Of a stretch of 64,000 nucleotides of DNA, positions 1 to 9,941 are shown one piece after another. How positions within the stretch are numbered: the stretch's first letter is position 1; the number at the start of each line of letters is the position of its first letter. This stretch comes from Zizania palustris. Its lineage: Eukaryota; Streptophyta; Magnoliopsida; Poales; Poaceae. A program made the translations under genes and the position numbers. The notes beneath the pieces were generated by a model. That model was not told where the DNA came from. It saw nothing but the letters and a program-made list of their open reading frames with translations, and made no database searches. The stretch spans positions 2,976,001 through 3,040,000 of the forward strand of contig JAAALK010000086.1 in NCBI GenBank assembly GCA_019279435.1, read 5' to 3'.

Positions 1-1250
1 GCATTAATGGTCGAGATTGTCAAAATATCAGTTTTGGTACTTTGGGCCAAAAATACACATGTCCAGGGTCAGTCCGAAGCCCTACAGGGCCAAAGGTCCA
101 TTGAGCTATGGGCTCCGAAAGCCTCTAGCCAGCCCATTACCTTTGGCCAGGAAGCCTTCGGAGGCCCATGCCACCGAAGCTTCGACCCGAGGAGCAGGCT
201 TCGACGGGCCTGGCCGAAGCCCACTTTGGCAGAGATAGAGTTGGATGCAATTCCGGCTAAGTTTTTATCTCTATCCAAGTTAAATTACAGCAGATTAGAT
301 CTGAAGTTTGGCTCCTATAAATAGAGAGGCGAGGCCAGTGTAGAGGCCCCCCAACACAAATCAAACCAAAGCCCTATCTTTGATCACATTTACTTTACCT
401 TTTATTTTTCCTGTACCTCTTCGTGGGTTTGCCTAGAAGCCCTCCACCGGCCACTTTAGAACAGTGGTAACCGTTGTTACTTTGCTTGTGAAGTATCTGT
501 TAATCTACGTAATAGATTGCTATCGCCTTGTTACTTCGGCTGTGAAGTATCCGCTAATCTGCGTAACAGATTGCTACCATCGCTACTAGTGCAACACTTA
601 GCAGAATTCGGTCCTCAGGCCGAATTGGTACTTCGAACCATCTTTGTTGCAGGTTCCCATGATTGGAGCTACTTCGTCGGAGGTGTCTGGAGCTACTTTG
701 TCAAGACACCCTTCGCGAGACTACAGGCTTCGACGACAGGCTTCGCCAGCATACTTCGTCACAACGGGCTTCGCCACGATCGCACTCCGCTCTGGACGAA
801 GTTACGCCTGCACGCGACCCTCACGTCATTATTTTCTAATTTTCCGTATTGGAGACCTCACGCCGAACCCCGCTGTTCGGAGGTGATCGCCGTGTCTAGA
901 TCCGATCGGAGTTCATCTTCGGCCAGATCAGTCCGAACACCGAAGGCACCCTTCGGCGGGATACTTTGCACCAGACATCGAAGGTATACTTCGGCGACCC
1001 CTTCACACCAGACTTCGAAGCAGACAGGCTCCGACCGGTTTGCTGATTTTATTTTGTTTAATATATTTCTTTCGGCTAATTGGATTATTTTGTGTTATCT
1101 AATTGCCAGGCGACTCCACTCCCCTTATCACGACTAAGGGTAGTCAGAACGCGACGTCAGTTCTGCGTCACGCTTAGGCTTGTTCCTAAGTATCCGTGCA
1201 CTTTTGGATCGTCGAACTGACCCAAGTGGGGGCACATTTTTGTGTCAACA
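1..1250 (+). mobile_element. 3' LTR of Tat-lineage Ty3/gypsy element Tat-0 (first bases cut by window edge)
   Basis: The sequence matches the two LTRs of Tat-1 (8622-9903, 14152-15406) along its whole length and, inverted, the LTRs of Tat-2. The full LTR begins TGTTGATAG, so only about 15 bases are missing at the window edge. It ends TGTGTCAACA at 1250. A TATAAATA box lies at 316-323, and a U5 tandem duplication at about 475-578. It is followed directly by chromovirus protease sequence, so Tat-0 lies to the left and inserted into Chr-1. The duplicated target would be gagtg (1251-1255), but its partner is outside the window. Confidence 0.9.
316..323 (+). promoter_or_regulatory. TATA box of Tat-0 LTR
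   Basis: TATAAATA stands at the same place in every copy of this LTR (8952-8959, 14483-14490; minus strand 22553-22560 and 43456-43463). It marks the U3/R promoter of the family. Confidence 0.7.
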
Positions 1251-1671
1251 GAGTGCTATTCTGGGCCGAGCCAGTTCTCATCGAGTGCACCGGACTCAAC
1301 CTCATCCTGGGGACGGACTGGTTGATGAAGCACAAGGGAGTAATAGACTGTGCTAGCAAGTCCGTCCCCATGACCAGTTGCGGAGGCGAAGCCGTCACTT
1401 TTTAGATGACCACCCATGGTTCTAGCGGGGTATCCCTTCACTCGCTGGTCCTAGAAGAAGTGCCCGTGGTGAGAGAATACATGAACGTCTTCTCGGAAGA
1501 CCTACCAGGAATAAAACCAAAGAGGGACATCGAATTCATAATTGAGCTTGTCCTCGAGACCACCGCAATCTCCAAGAGCCCACACCAGATGACCGCTAAT
1601 GAACTAGCCAAAGTTAAGAGCAATATTGAAGACTTGGAGCAAAAAGGGTACATCCGACCGAGTACCTCCCC
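1251..1671 (+). pseudogene. Chr-1 protease tail and linker to RT
   Basis: The frame reads the C-terminal half of a retroviral-type aspartic protease: residues like LILGTDWLMKHKGVIDCASK match the end of the RVP domain. The active-site Asp-Ser-Gly is missing because Tat-0 cut the gene upstream. A TAG at 1403-1405 interrupts the frame. The linker continues with an EYMNVFSEDLPGI segment typical of the stretch before gypsy RT, then PHQMTANELAKVK and the start of RT (QKGYIRPSTSPW). A one-base loss near 1672 shifts the frame into the RT reading frame. A damaged copy, not a functional gene. Confidence 0.8.
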
Positions 1672-2775
1672 TTGGGTGCACCGGTCATTTTCACTATGAA
1701 GAAAGACAAGACCAAGAGGATGTGCGTTGACTATAGAGCCTTGAACGACGTAACCATCAAGAATAAGTACCCACTGCCTCGGATCGACGACCTATTCGAT
1801 CAACTGAAGGGATCCTCAGTGTTCTCCAAGATCGACCTTAGGTTAGGTTACCACCAACTAAGGATTAGGGAAGAAGACATCCCCAAGACTTCCTTCGCGT
1901 CCCGCTACGGATTATACGAGTGCACTGTGATGTCGTTCGGACTCATGAATGCCCCAGCCTTCTTCATGAACATGATGAACAATGTATTCATGGAGTTCTT
2001 GGATAAGTTCATCATGGTATTCATCGACGATATACTCGTATACTCCAAGACCAAGGAAGAGCATGAAACCCACCTCCGTCTGACCCTCGAAAAGTTAAGG
2101 GAGCAGCAATTGTATGCCAAATACAGTAAATGCGAGATTTGGTCGTCCGAGGTGATGTTTCTCGGCCATGTCATATCTAAAGGAGGAATAGCAGTGGACC
2201 CCACTACCGTAGAAGCAATGACCAATTGGCTACAACCCATGAACATGACCGAGATCCAAAGTTTTCTTGGATTGGCCGAATATTACCACCGGTTCATTGA
2301 GAACATGACCAGGCTGCTGCAGAAGGAACTGAAGTTCGAATGGACTCCAGATTATGAAGAATGCTTCCAGACCCTTAAGAAAAAGCTCGTGTCAGCCCCG
2401 ATTCTGACCCTGCCAGACATCCGGAAAGACTTCCACATCTACTGTGATGCCTCTCGCCAAGGGTTGGGGTGTCTCTTGATGCAAGACAGAAAGGTCATAT
2501 CTTACGCCTATCGTTAGCTGAGACCGCATGAGCTAAATTACTTGACCCACAACCTGGAATTGGCAGTCGTGGTTCACGCCTTGAAGATATGGAGACATTA
2601 TCTTGTGGGTAATCGGTGTGAGGTCTTCACCGACCACAAGAGCCTCAAGTACATATTCACCCAACCAGACCTGAACCTTAGGCAGAGAAGATGGTTGGAG
2701 TTGATCAAAGATTATGACTTGGGCATCCACTATCATCCAGGCAAGGCAAACGTTGTGGCAGACGCCCTAAGCTGA
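1672..2775 (+). pseudogene. Chr-1 reverse transcriptase and RNase H
   Basis: RT palm and fingers are complete: CVDYRALN near the start, FSKIDL around 1825, and the catalytic FIDD at 2020-2031 followed by ILVYSKT. RNase H follows, with HIYCDASRQGLGCLL (about 2430-2475), the TDHKSLKY segment and a closing YHPGKANVVADALS. A TAG at 2515-2517 replaces the Gln of the usual SRQLRPHE, and a TGA at 2773-2775 replaces the Arg usually following ADALS. No frameshift occurs within the segment. It converts element RNA to DNA in the virus-like particle; this copy cannot make full-length protein. Confidence 0.9.
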
Positions 2776-4359
2776 AAAGGGTACTGTAATGCCATCATGG
2801 TGCAAGACTAGGCCCCATTGTTATACAAGGAGGTGGAAAGGTTGAATCTAGGGATCACCACCAAGGCATATCTCGCTGCCCTAGAGGACAGACCTGTCTT
2901 AATGGACTGGATCCATGAGACAGAGAAGGAAGACCCTGGCATCTTAGAAATTCAGAAGAATATGAGGAAGGGTAAAGCCCTAGGGTTCTCCGAGGACAAG
3001 AACGACACCATCTGGTTCGAAAACTGAATATGTGTTCCCGACAAGCTAGAGTTGAAGGCCCTCGTCCTTCAAGAGGCCCATGAGACACTATACTCCATAC
3101 ATCCCAGAAGTACAAAGATGTACCAAGACCTAAAGGAGAAATATTGGTGGGTCAGCATGAAGAAGGAAATAGCTGAGTATGTGGCCAGGTGCGACACATG
3201 CCGACGAGTCAAGGCAGAGCACCAGACACCTACCAGACTATTGCAACCCCTCAAGGTCCCCGAATGGAAGTACGAAGAAGTAGGAATGGACTTCATCACC
3301 GGACTGCCAAGGACCCAAGTCGGTCATGACTCTATCTGGGTGATCATTGATCGACTCACCAAGCTGGCTCATTTCATCGCCATCCAGACGACATACACCG
3401 TCGCTAGATTGGCTGAGTTGTACTTAACCCAAATCGTGTGTCTACACGGGGTTCCAAAGAAGATTGTATCCGACCGAGGGAGTCAGTTTACCTCCAAGTT
3501 TTGGAAGAATCTTCACGAAGAACTCGGCACCCGACTGAATTTTAGTATCGCCTATCATCCACAGACCGATGGTCAAACCGAAAGGGTAAACCAGGTGTTG
3601 GAAGATATGCTTAAAGCATGCGCTATAGACTTTGGTAGAATGTGGGACAAGAACTTACCGTATGCGGAGTTCTCCTACAACAACATCTACCAAGTCAGCC
3701 TACAGATGTCCCCGTTTGAGGCACTTTATGGATGCAAGTGCAGAATGCCGCTGCTTTGGGATCAGACCGGAGAATCACAACTATTCAGGGCATACATTTT
3801 GCGGGAAGCAAAAGAGAAGGTTAAGGTCATCAGGGACAGATTGAAGATAGCCTAGTCCCGAAAGAAGAGCTATGCCGATAACCGACGAAGAGATCTGACC
3901 TTTTAGGAGGGCGACTATGTCTACCTCCGAGTCACTCCCCTCCGTGGCACCCAAAGGTTCAACATGAGAGGAAAGTTATCCCCCCATTATGTTAGACCCT
4001 TTCAGATCCTCCGACGACAAGGAGAGGTGACATATCAGTTAGAGATACCACCATCTTTGGCAGGAGTCTGTGATGTATTCCACGTCTCTTAGCTAAAGAA
4101 ATGTCTCCGTGTGCCCACCGAGCAAGCCGACCTCCAACAACTCAATGTCCAAGAAGACTTGACCTACATCGAGAAACCCGTCCGGATTCTAGAGGTCAAG
4201 GAAAGGGTAACAAGAAGATGTGTGGTCTGCTTCTGTAAGGTTCAGTAGGACAACAACCCCGTCGAAGAAGCCACATGGGAAAAATAAGACGAGTTAAAGA
4301 CCCAATACCCCGAGCTATTCGAGAAACTTTCCGAATCTCGAGGACAAGATTCTTTGTAA
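2776..4359 (+). pseudogene. Chr-1 integrase with chromodomain-like C-terminus
   Basis: The same frame as RT continues unshifted to a natural TAA at 4357-4359. The zinc-binding region (YSIHPRSTKMYQDLK, then CDTCRRVK) precedes the core. Catalytic residues are all present: Asp at 3289-3291 (GMDFITG), Asp at 3471-3473 (VSDRGSQF) and Glu at 3580-3582 (GQTERVN). The tail (YIEKPVRILEVKERVTR, then PVEEATWEK) is the chromodomain-like module that directs chromovirus insertion into heterochromatin. Premature stops are TAG 2809, TGA 3025, TAG 3853, TAG 3904, TAG 4090, TAG 4246 and TAA 4285. Confidence 0.9.
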
Positions 4360-4371
4360 GGGGGATAGGTT
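4360..4371 (+). promoter_or_regulatory. Polypurine tract of Chr-1
   Basis: The purine run GGGGGATAGG just before the TGTAACACC start of the LTR is the expected primer site for plus-strand DNA synthesis. Confidence 0.6.
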
Positions 4372-7300
4372 TGTAACACCCAAAAATTTCAAAGAAATAA
4401 AAATACCTTTTATTATATTTTTCCTGAAAAAGATTATTTTTGGAATTTCTTTAATGATACTTATGCCCAAATGAACTAAAACTTAGAGGACATGTCCAAA
4501 CCAGAGGCTAAGAAAATTTGTATATGATCCCAAGGCCAAGATATATTTTTGAGAATTTTTACAAATTTTTATCACTCGTGGAAGCAACCCAAATAATTTA
4601 AACCAATTTCAGAAATTATTTTTATTCAAAAAAGGATTTAAACAGTAATGGGCCCTTTCCCCTCTTCCCCCTCAACCAGTCGGCCCATCCCACTCCCTCC
4701 CCACACCCCTCACTGATAGACGGGCCCCGCTCATCAGCGACCCCTTCCCTCCACGCGAGCGCGCCCGACACCCCGATCCCACCTGTCGGCGCTAACTTTC
4801 CCCTACCCTCGGCCGATCTCGACCCCACCTATTAGCCACGCCCGTTGCCACGCCTGCATCCCAAGCTTGCTGACTGCCATGGCCCACCTGTCAGATCCAT
4901 CATCTCCACGAGATCCGCCCCCAAATCCCTCCTTCGTCGGCCGAAGCCCTAACTCCCCTCGGATCCACCTCGCCGGCCCCTCCCCCATTCAATTGACGCC
5001 TTTAAGCTATCCCCCGAGGCCCGCCAGCCGTTTCCCCTCGTTAATCCTCACGATTACGCCCTGGGATCATGTTGCGCGTGCATGGCCGAGCCTCACCGGC
5101 GCCATTGAAGACCCCTCTCAGCTTTCCTTGTATTCACCGCCCATTTTCCCCCACCGGCACCCCTATATAAACCAACACCTCCGCGTACAGCCTGCACGTC
5201 CAATTGCACCAAGGCCGAATAGAGTGCCTGTGACACCCTTTTAACGCCACACCGCCACCCTCGCTCCATCCATCGCTCACCATCACCGGAGTCCTCCCCC
5301 GTCCTCGGCGACCACACAATCGTGACCACAGACACCACCCCGACCTCGGCCACCACTCCATCGACGACGAGACCCGCCGGAACACCAACATCGATGAGCA
5401 CCCAAACACCTCCACCGCCCCCGCTTGTCGCTGGCCACAACCCGATGACCTCAGACCTCCGTAGCGGTACCTTCTTGTTCCCCTCGTCATCCTCATTCCA
5501 TTTCTAGGCTTAGATAGGACCGTCGTCGCTCACCGTGGCCTTTGGCCCGCTCACCATCGCTGGAGAAGACAACCGGCACGGGTAAAGTACCTGTGCCATG
5601 TCAGATTCAATCACGGCCATGCGATCGCGATCGGACGACGCATGTTATATCGCATGTTCGGTTTAATCCACGCCGTTCGATCTCAGCGAAACGCTACGGT
5701 TTAATCTCGCGCGTCCATATCCAGTTGAAACCGATGATGAATTTATGTCGTCCATCGCGTACCGTTTCGGCCTTTTAATATCGGCCGTTGATTTTCATTT
5801 AAACCGCCCGCCTCGCCCGTGGCAGCTCGATCACGTTCCAACGATGATCTGTGATCCGGCGCACGTGCACAGTGCGCGGGTTCACGGTGGAATCGGTTCA
5901 CCATGGACCGATTGCTGTTTTTGAATTAATTTAAATTCCAGAAATGGTTTTAAACTTCTAAAATTCATATCTTGCTCGTTTTAACCCCAAATTTAACCAT
6001 TTCAATTCCAGAAAATTTATAATTTTATTCTCTACATGTTTATGCAATAAAAACAGTAGGTTTACTTTGAGTATTTTATTTTTATTTAATAAAGTATTCA
6101 AATACACTTTAGGGTAAACTCATAATTCCTTTATAAAAATCCATAACTCCATAAAATTTGTCTTGAAAATTTAAAAATGATTTCAGAACAGTGAATGACT
6201 TCAATTCAAGTATTTTAACCCAATCAAACCCTTTATGTTTATTGTGTGATTTTGGAATGTTTAATTGAATGTAATGTTTATTATGCGTATCGAGAAGACT
6301 ACGACGCCGTCGAGGAGCTGGAATACTTCCCGGAAGTTCCTCCCTCACCCTTCGCTGAACAAGGCAAGTCACCAATCCAATCTTTTGAGCATATTGAACC
6401 CAGTTTTGTTAAACTATCGCTAAAACACATAGGTTATACATGCACTAGTCAAATGAAAGCCCTACGTTATATTTATTTAGATCCCCTACCTTGATGTGCA
6501 ACCCAAGCCATGTTATCTAGCCTAAACTCCTTGTCACAATATTACTAGTACTATTAGATAGTGTCCGATGTATTGACATAATTGCTATAGGTTAAAAATG
6601 AGTCATAGAAATTTGGAATCTACTATATGATCCCCGTTATTCTTATCTCTGGAATTCTGTTGGTGATAGAGTTATGGTTAAGTGTATGCATGGTGGGTTC
6701 TGGGTGCAAGCTAGGACATTGGTCTGTAGCACCCGAGGCACTATAAGGACCGGTCCACGGGATCCATTGCAAAACATTTCCGTACTAACCACAAGTCTAG
6801 TGGGTAAGTCCCAACTAAGGTATGGAGTGTTCCAATCTGAGGCACCACTAGGAGATGGGTCAAGCAGCACCTGTGGGTGGCTTGTACCGACGTGGCGCAA
6901 AAGGGGGTGCGACGTTAGCCGGAATGCGACCCGGCGCGCCAGCAAAACCTAGAGCGGGTGATTATCGCTTGGAGCATTTCATGCTGAGGTTTTGGCATGA
7001 GTTCCCGTGGTATGGGTCATCTCGTTACACTTTGGTGTATAGGATGAGTACGTGCCTTTTGGGTATAGTGGTACACCTCTGATCAGAGTTTAAATCTTTT
7101 CGAAAAGCTGAGCCCACAGTCAAGGGCAGGTTGCGTGACTACTCACAGTTAGTTTAATTTAATGAATGTGCATGATGACTTGGCATGTAAGGACTGATGA
7201 GCGAGGAGGGAAAACATACTCCTCGAGTTAGATGGTATTATGTTGTTCATGTTTCATATTCTGCACGATTAAATTTGACTACACTAAATGCTATAACTAA

Positions 7301-7667
7301 AAAATGTACTTTTCCGCACTTTTAGCCGTTATTATTCCTTTGTTATTATCCTGCATTATTATTGCATTTGCGGTGGCTTGTTGAGTACTTTTTGTACTCA
7401 TAACCATTGGACACACACTTCAGAGGCTGCCTACTACGAGGAAGATGGTCTGGAGTTGCGACCCAGTCCCGAAGAAGATCCTGAAGAAGACGTTCATCAT
7501 GTTGTTTCTTTTCATTGTTTATTTTATTTTTACACTTATGTAATATTGTGGTCTGCGCACCACGAATGATTTCCCGTATGTACGTTGTCGTATGATGAAC
7601 CTCTTATTATTATTGTTTTTCTCTGGAAATTCAATAATGTTCTGATTTGGTAAATCGGGACGTCACA
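4372..7667 (+). mobile_element. 3' LTR of Chr-1 (3296 bp)
   Basis: It begins TGTAACACCC after the purine tract and ends GGGACGTCACA. A second LTR of the same family starts at 62397 and is alignable by eye for most of its visible length. A TATATAA motif is at 5164-5170. The stretch 5180-5535 is absent from the second LTR. The small open frames inside (for example 4867-5244 and 6674-6952) are chance frames in GC-rich LTR sequence. Confidence 0.88.
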
Positions 7668-7935
7668 GACCTATTCAGTAGAATTCAAGAGTTCATCAGT
7701 AGTAGATTTTCGGTATAATATTTTAGTCACAATCTTGCAAGGGTCTATCAATAAAAAAATACTATTTTATTTTAGTAAAAAAATTTTAAATGCAAGAGTA
7801 GTGTCAGTATTTTTTTATTCAGTTGTTTGTAAGATTTCAGCAGTAGTTTTTTAGTAGTAGGACTTAGTAAAATTATCTTTTTCAGTAACATCAATTAATG
7901 AGAATTTTTCCTTCCATCGTGCAGTAGAAACTTGG
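7668..7935. repeat. CAGTA-rich AT repeat left of the FAR1-like gene
   Basis: Degenerate copies of a phrase containing TCAGTAGTAGATTTT and AAGAGTTCATCAGTAG occur here. The same phrase fills the intron at 8455-8600 and the tandem array at 16741-17345 on the other side of the gene. Chr-1 ends inside this stretch, so its left limit is unknown. Confidence 0.6.
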
Positions 7936-8411
7936 TCAGTAGTTTTTCTCAACCGGAGAGTTGAAGGCCTCCTGCGCCTCATTCTCCTTTGTGTGCTCCA
8001 AGACCTTGAGGAACTTCTTCACAAACTCATGTATTGGTGTAGAGTTGTCTACATACCCGCTATTAAAAGTTGAGTTAACGCTTTCACTCCTTTGTGTTGA
8101 GGTCAATGGGCCACAGTATATTTCTTTGAAATATGTTGCAACCCACATATTTCTACCTTCATAAAGATTCTGAATTGTTATTGATTCTTGCAGAGAGAAT
8201 TCCTCAACCATCTTTGACAATGCATTCTCAAACTCAAGTGGAGTGAGTGGGTGGTTGATAATAGATGTGAGCCTCTCACACAACCTTGGGTGTTGCTTAT
8301 ATAGCTTATTCAACGCGTCTTCGTGCTTCCTGATCATATGCCATCTACAGTTCCTATGGCATGTTTGTTTAAACACTGCAGGTATTGCTTTGGCCAACAC
8401 ATTGTCCTGAT
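7936..8411 (-). pseudogene. FAR1-related/MULE transposase-like gene, 3' exon
   Basis: The minus strand encodes the middle and end of the MULE/FAR1-family transposase domain: DQDNVLAKAIPAVFKQ, CHRNCRWHMIRKHEDALNK, then SQRSESVNS-like (TSTQRSESVNSTF) and HEFVKKFLKVLEHTKENEA. FHY3/FAR1-related proteins have the same order. The exon starts at 8411 after a good acceptor (TTGTTGCAG on the coding strand). It stops at 7936, before the SWIM zinc finger that normally follows; that part is lost or lies in an exon left of Chr-1. Upstream exons are at 15407-16735, separated by Tat-1. Role in the family: DNA-binding regulator or transposase; activity here is unlikely. Confidence 0.82.
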
Positions 8412-8621
8412 CTGCAACATTTTTTTGGTGCATTTTGTTAACAATGTGAAGCATACATACAATAGTACTATTTATTCAGTAGCAGATTTTTGTTCAGTAC
8501 AAATGATTCAGTATATTACAAGAGATCATCAGTAGTATAATTTGCAGTATAAAATGATTCAGTAATTTGTAAGAGTTCATTTAGTTTTAAACGAAGTAAT
8601 ACCTGTAAAAATTATTATGGC
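8412..8621 (-). other. Intron of the FAR1-like gene holding the Tat-1 insertion
   Basis: The acceptor side of the intron is made of the CAGTA-rich repeat. Tat-1 inserted at 8621/8622. The exon upstream ends with GGKDP just beyond the other side of Tat-1, so the insertion lies at or a few bases past the donor. Confidence 0.55.
8617..8621. repeat. Target-site duplication of Tat-1, left copy
   Basis: atggc here pairs with atggg at 15407-15411, with one mismatch in five. The match fits a 5-bp LTR-retrotransposon duplication with one later mutation. Confidence 0.65.
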
Positions 8622-9903
8622 TGTTGATAGAAAAAAATGGCATTTATGGCTAGATCGTCAAAATATCAATTTTGGTGATTTGGGCCAAAATACACATGTC
8701 CAGGGTCTGTCCGAAGCCCAACATGGCCGAAGTACATTGAGCTATGGGCTCCGAAAGCCTCTAGCCAGCTCATGGGCTTCGGCCGGGAAGCCTTCGGAGG
8801 CCCACGCTATCGAAGCTTCGGCCCGAGGAGCAGGCCTCAATGGGCCTGGCCGAAGCCCACCTCGGCAGAGATAGAGTTGTATGCGTTTCCAGCTCAATCT
8901 TTATCTCTATCTGGCCAGATTAATAGCAGATTACATTAGGAGTTAAACCCCTATAAATAGAGACCCAAGGCCGGCGTAGAGAAGCCCCCCAACTCAAACC
9001 AAACCAAATCCCCACGCTTTGATCGTATTTACTTTACCTTTATTTTCTTGTACCTCTTCGTGGGTTTGCCTGGAAGACCTCTGCCGGCCACTACGGAACA
9101 GTGGTAATCCTTGTTACTTCGCTTGTGAAGTATCCGTTAATATATGTAATAGATTGTTATCGCCTTGTTACTTCGCTTGTGAAGTATCCACTAATCTGCG
9201 TAATAGATTGCTACCTTCACTACTAGTGCAACACTTAGCAAAATTTGGTCCTCAGGCCGGATTGGTACTTCGCACTCTTCTGTTGCAGGTTCGCATGTTT
9301 GGAGCCACTTCGTCGGAGGTGTCCGAAGCTGAGAGATCAGTTTCGGAGGTCCTCAGGACACCCTTCGGCGGGACTGCAGGCTTCGGCAACAGGCTTCGCC
9401 AGCATACTTCGTTGCAATAGGCTTCGCCACGACCATACTCCGCACTGGACGAAGTTGCACTCGCGCGTGGCCCTCACGTCATTATTCCGTAGTTTGCTAT
9501 ATCGGAGATCTCACACCGAACCCCGCTGTTCAGAGGTGATCATCGCATCTAGATCCGTTCGGAGTCCATCTTCGATCGGATCAATCCGAACGCCGAAGCA
9601 CCCTTCGGTGGAGTACTTCACATCAGACACCAAAGGTACACTTCGGTGACCCCATTGCACCAAACTTCAAACTAGACGGGCTGTGACTGGTTTTCTGATT
9701 TTATTCTGTTTAATCTATCTTTTTCAGCTAATTGGATTATTTATTGTAATCTGGTTGCCTAGCGACTCCACCCCACTTATCACTATTAAGGGTAGTCAGA
9801 ACGCGACATCGGTGCCACGTCACGCTTAGGCTTGTCCCTAAGTATCCATGCACTTTTGGATCGTCGGACTGACCAAAGTGCGGGGCATGTTTCCGTGTCA
9901 ACA
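8622..9903 (+). mobile_element. 5' LTR of Tat-1 (1282 bp)
   Basis: It begins TGTTGATAG and ends GTGTCAACA. TATAAATA is at 8952-8959. The U5 part carries two tandem copies of a roughly 54-bp unit (about 9109-9213). Short CTTCGG and CCGAAG words are dense throughout. Confidence 0.93.
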
Positions 9904-9932
9904 CAATTTTTGGTGACTCCACTAGGGAAAGC
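9904..9932 (+). promoter_or_regulatory. Primer-binding region of Tat-1
   Basis: TGGTGACTCCACTAGGGA follows the LTR after a few bases. Tat-2 has the related GTCGACTCCGCTGGGGA at the same place. The consensus is unlike the initiator-Met site; I did not identify the tRNA. Confidence 0.55.
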
Positions 9933-9941
9933 TACGCCAAC

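Larger units (their letters stand above)
1251..7667 (+). mobile_element. Chr-1: chromovirus-type Ty3/gypsy element, 3' part
   Basis: The order protease tail, RT, RNase H, integrase, chromodomain-like tail, purine tract and a very long LTR is that of Tekay/Del-like chromoviruses; rice RIRE3/RIRE8 have LTRs of this size. The 5' LTR, gag and start of protease lie left of the window because Tat-0 inserted at 1250/1251. The element sits in the CAGTA-rich repeat next to the FAR1-like gene. Its right target duplication would be gacct (7668-7672), but the left partner is not visible. The family assignment is from memory of motifs, not from a search. Confidence 0.85.

Noticed and set aside
517..1137. 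206-codon frame in the Tat-0 LTR
   Set aside because: It lies in LTR U5/R sequence; homologous frames in other copies are broken at different places, so it is chance.
4867..5244. 125-codon frame in the Chr-1 LTR
   Set aside because: It lies in GC-rich LTR sequence, is Pro/Ser-rich, and is not preserved in the Chr-2 LTR.
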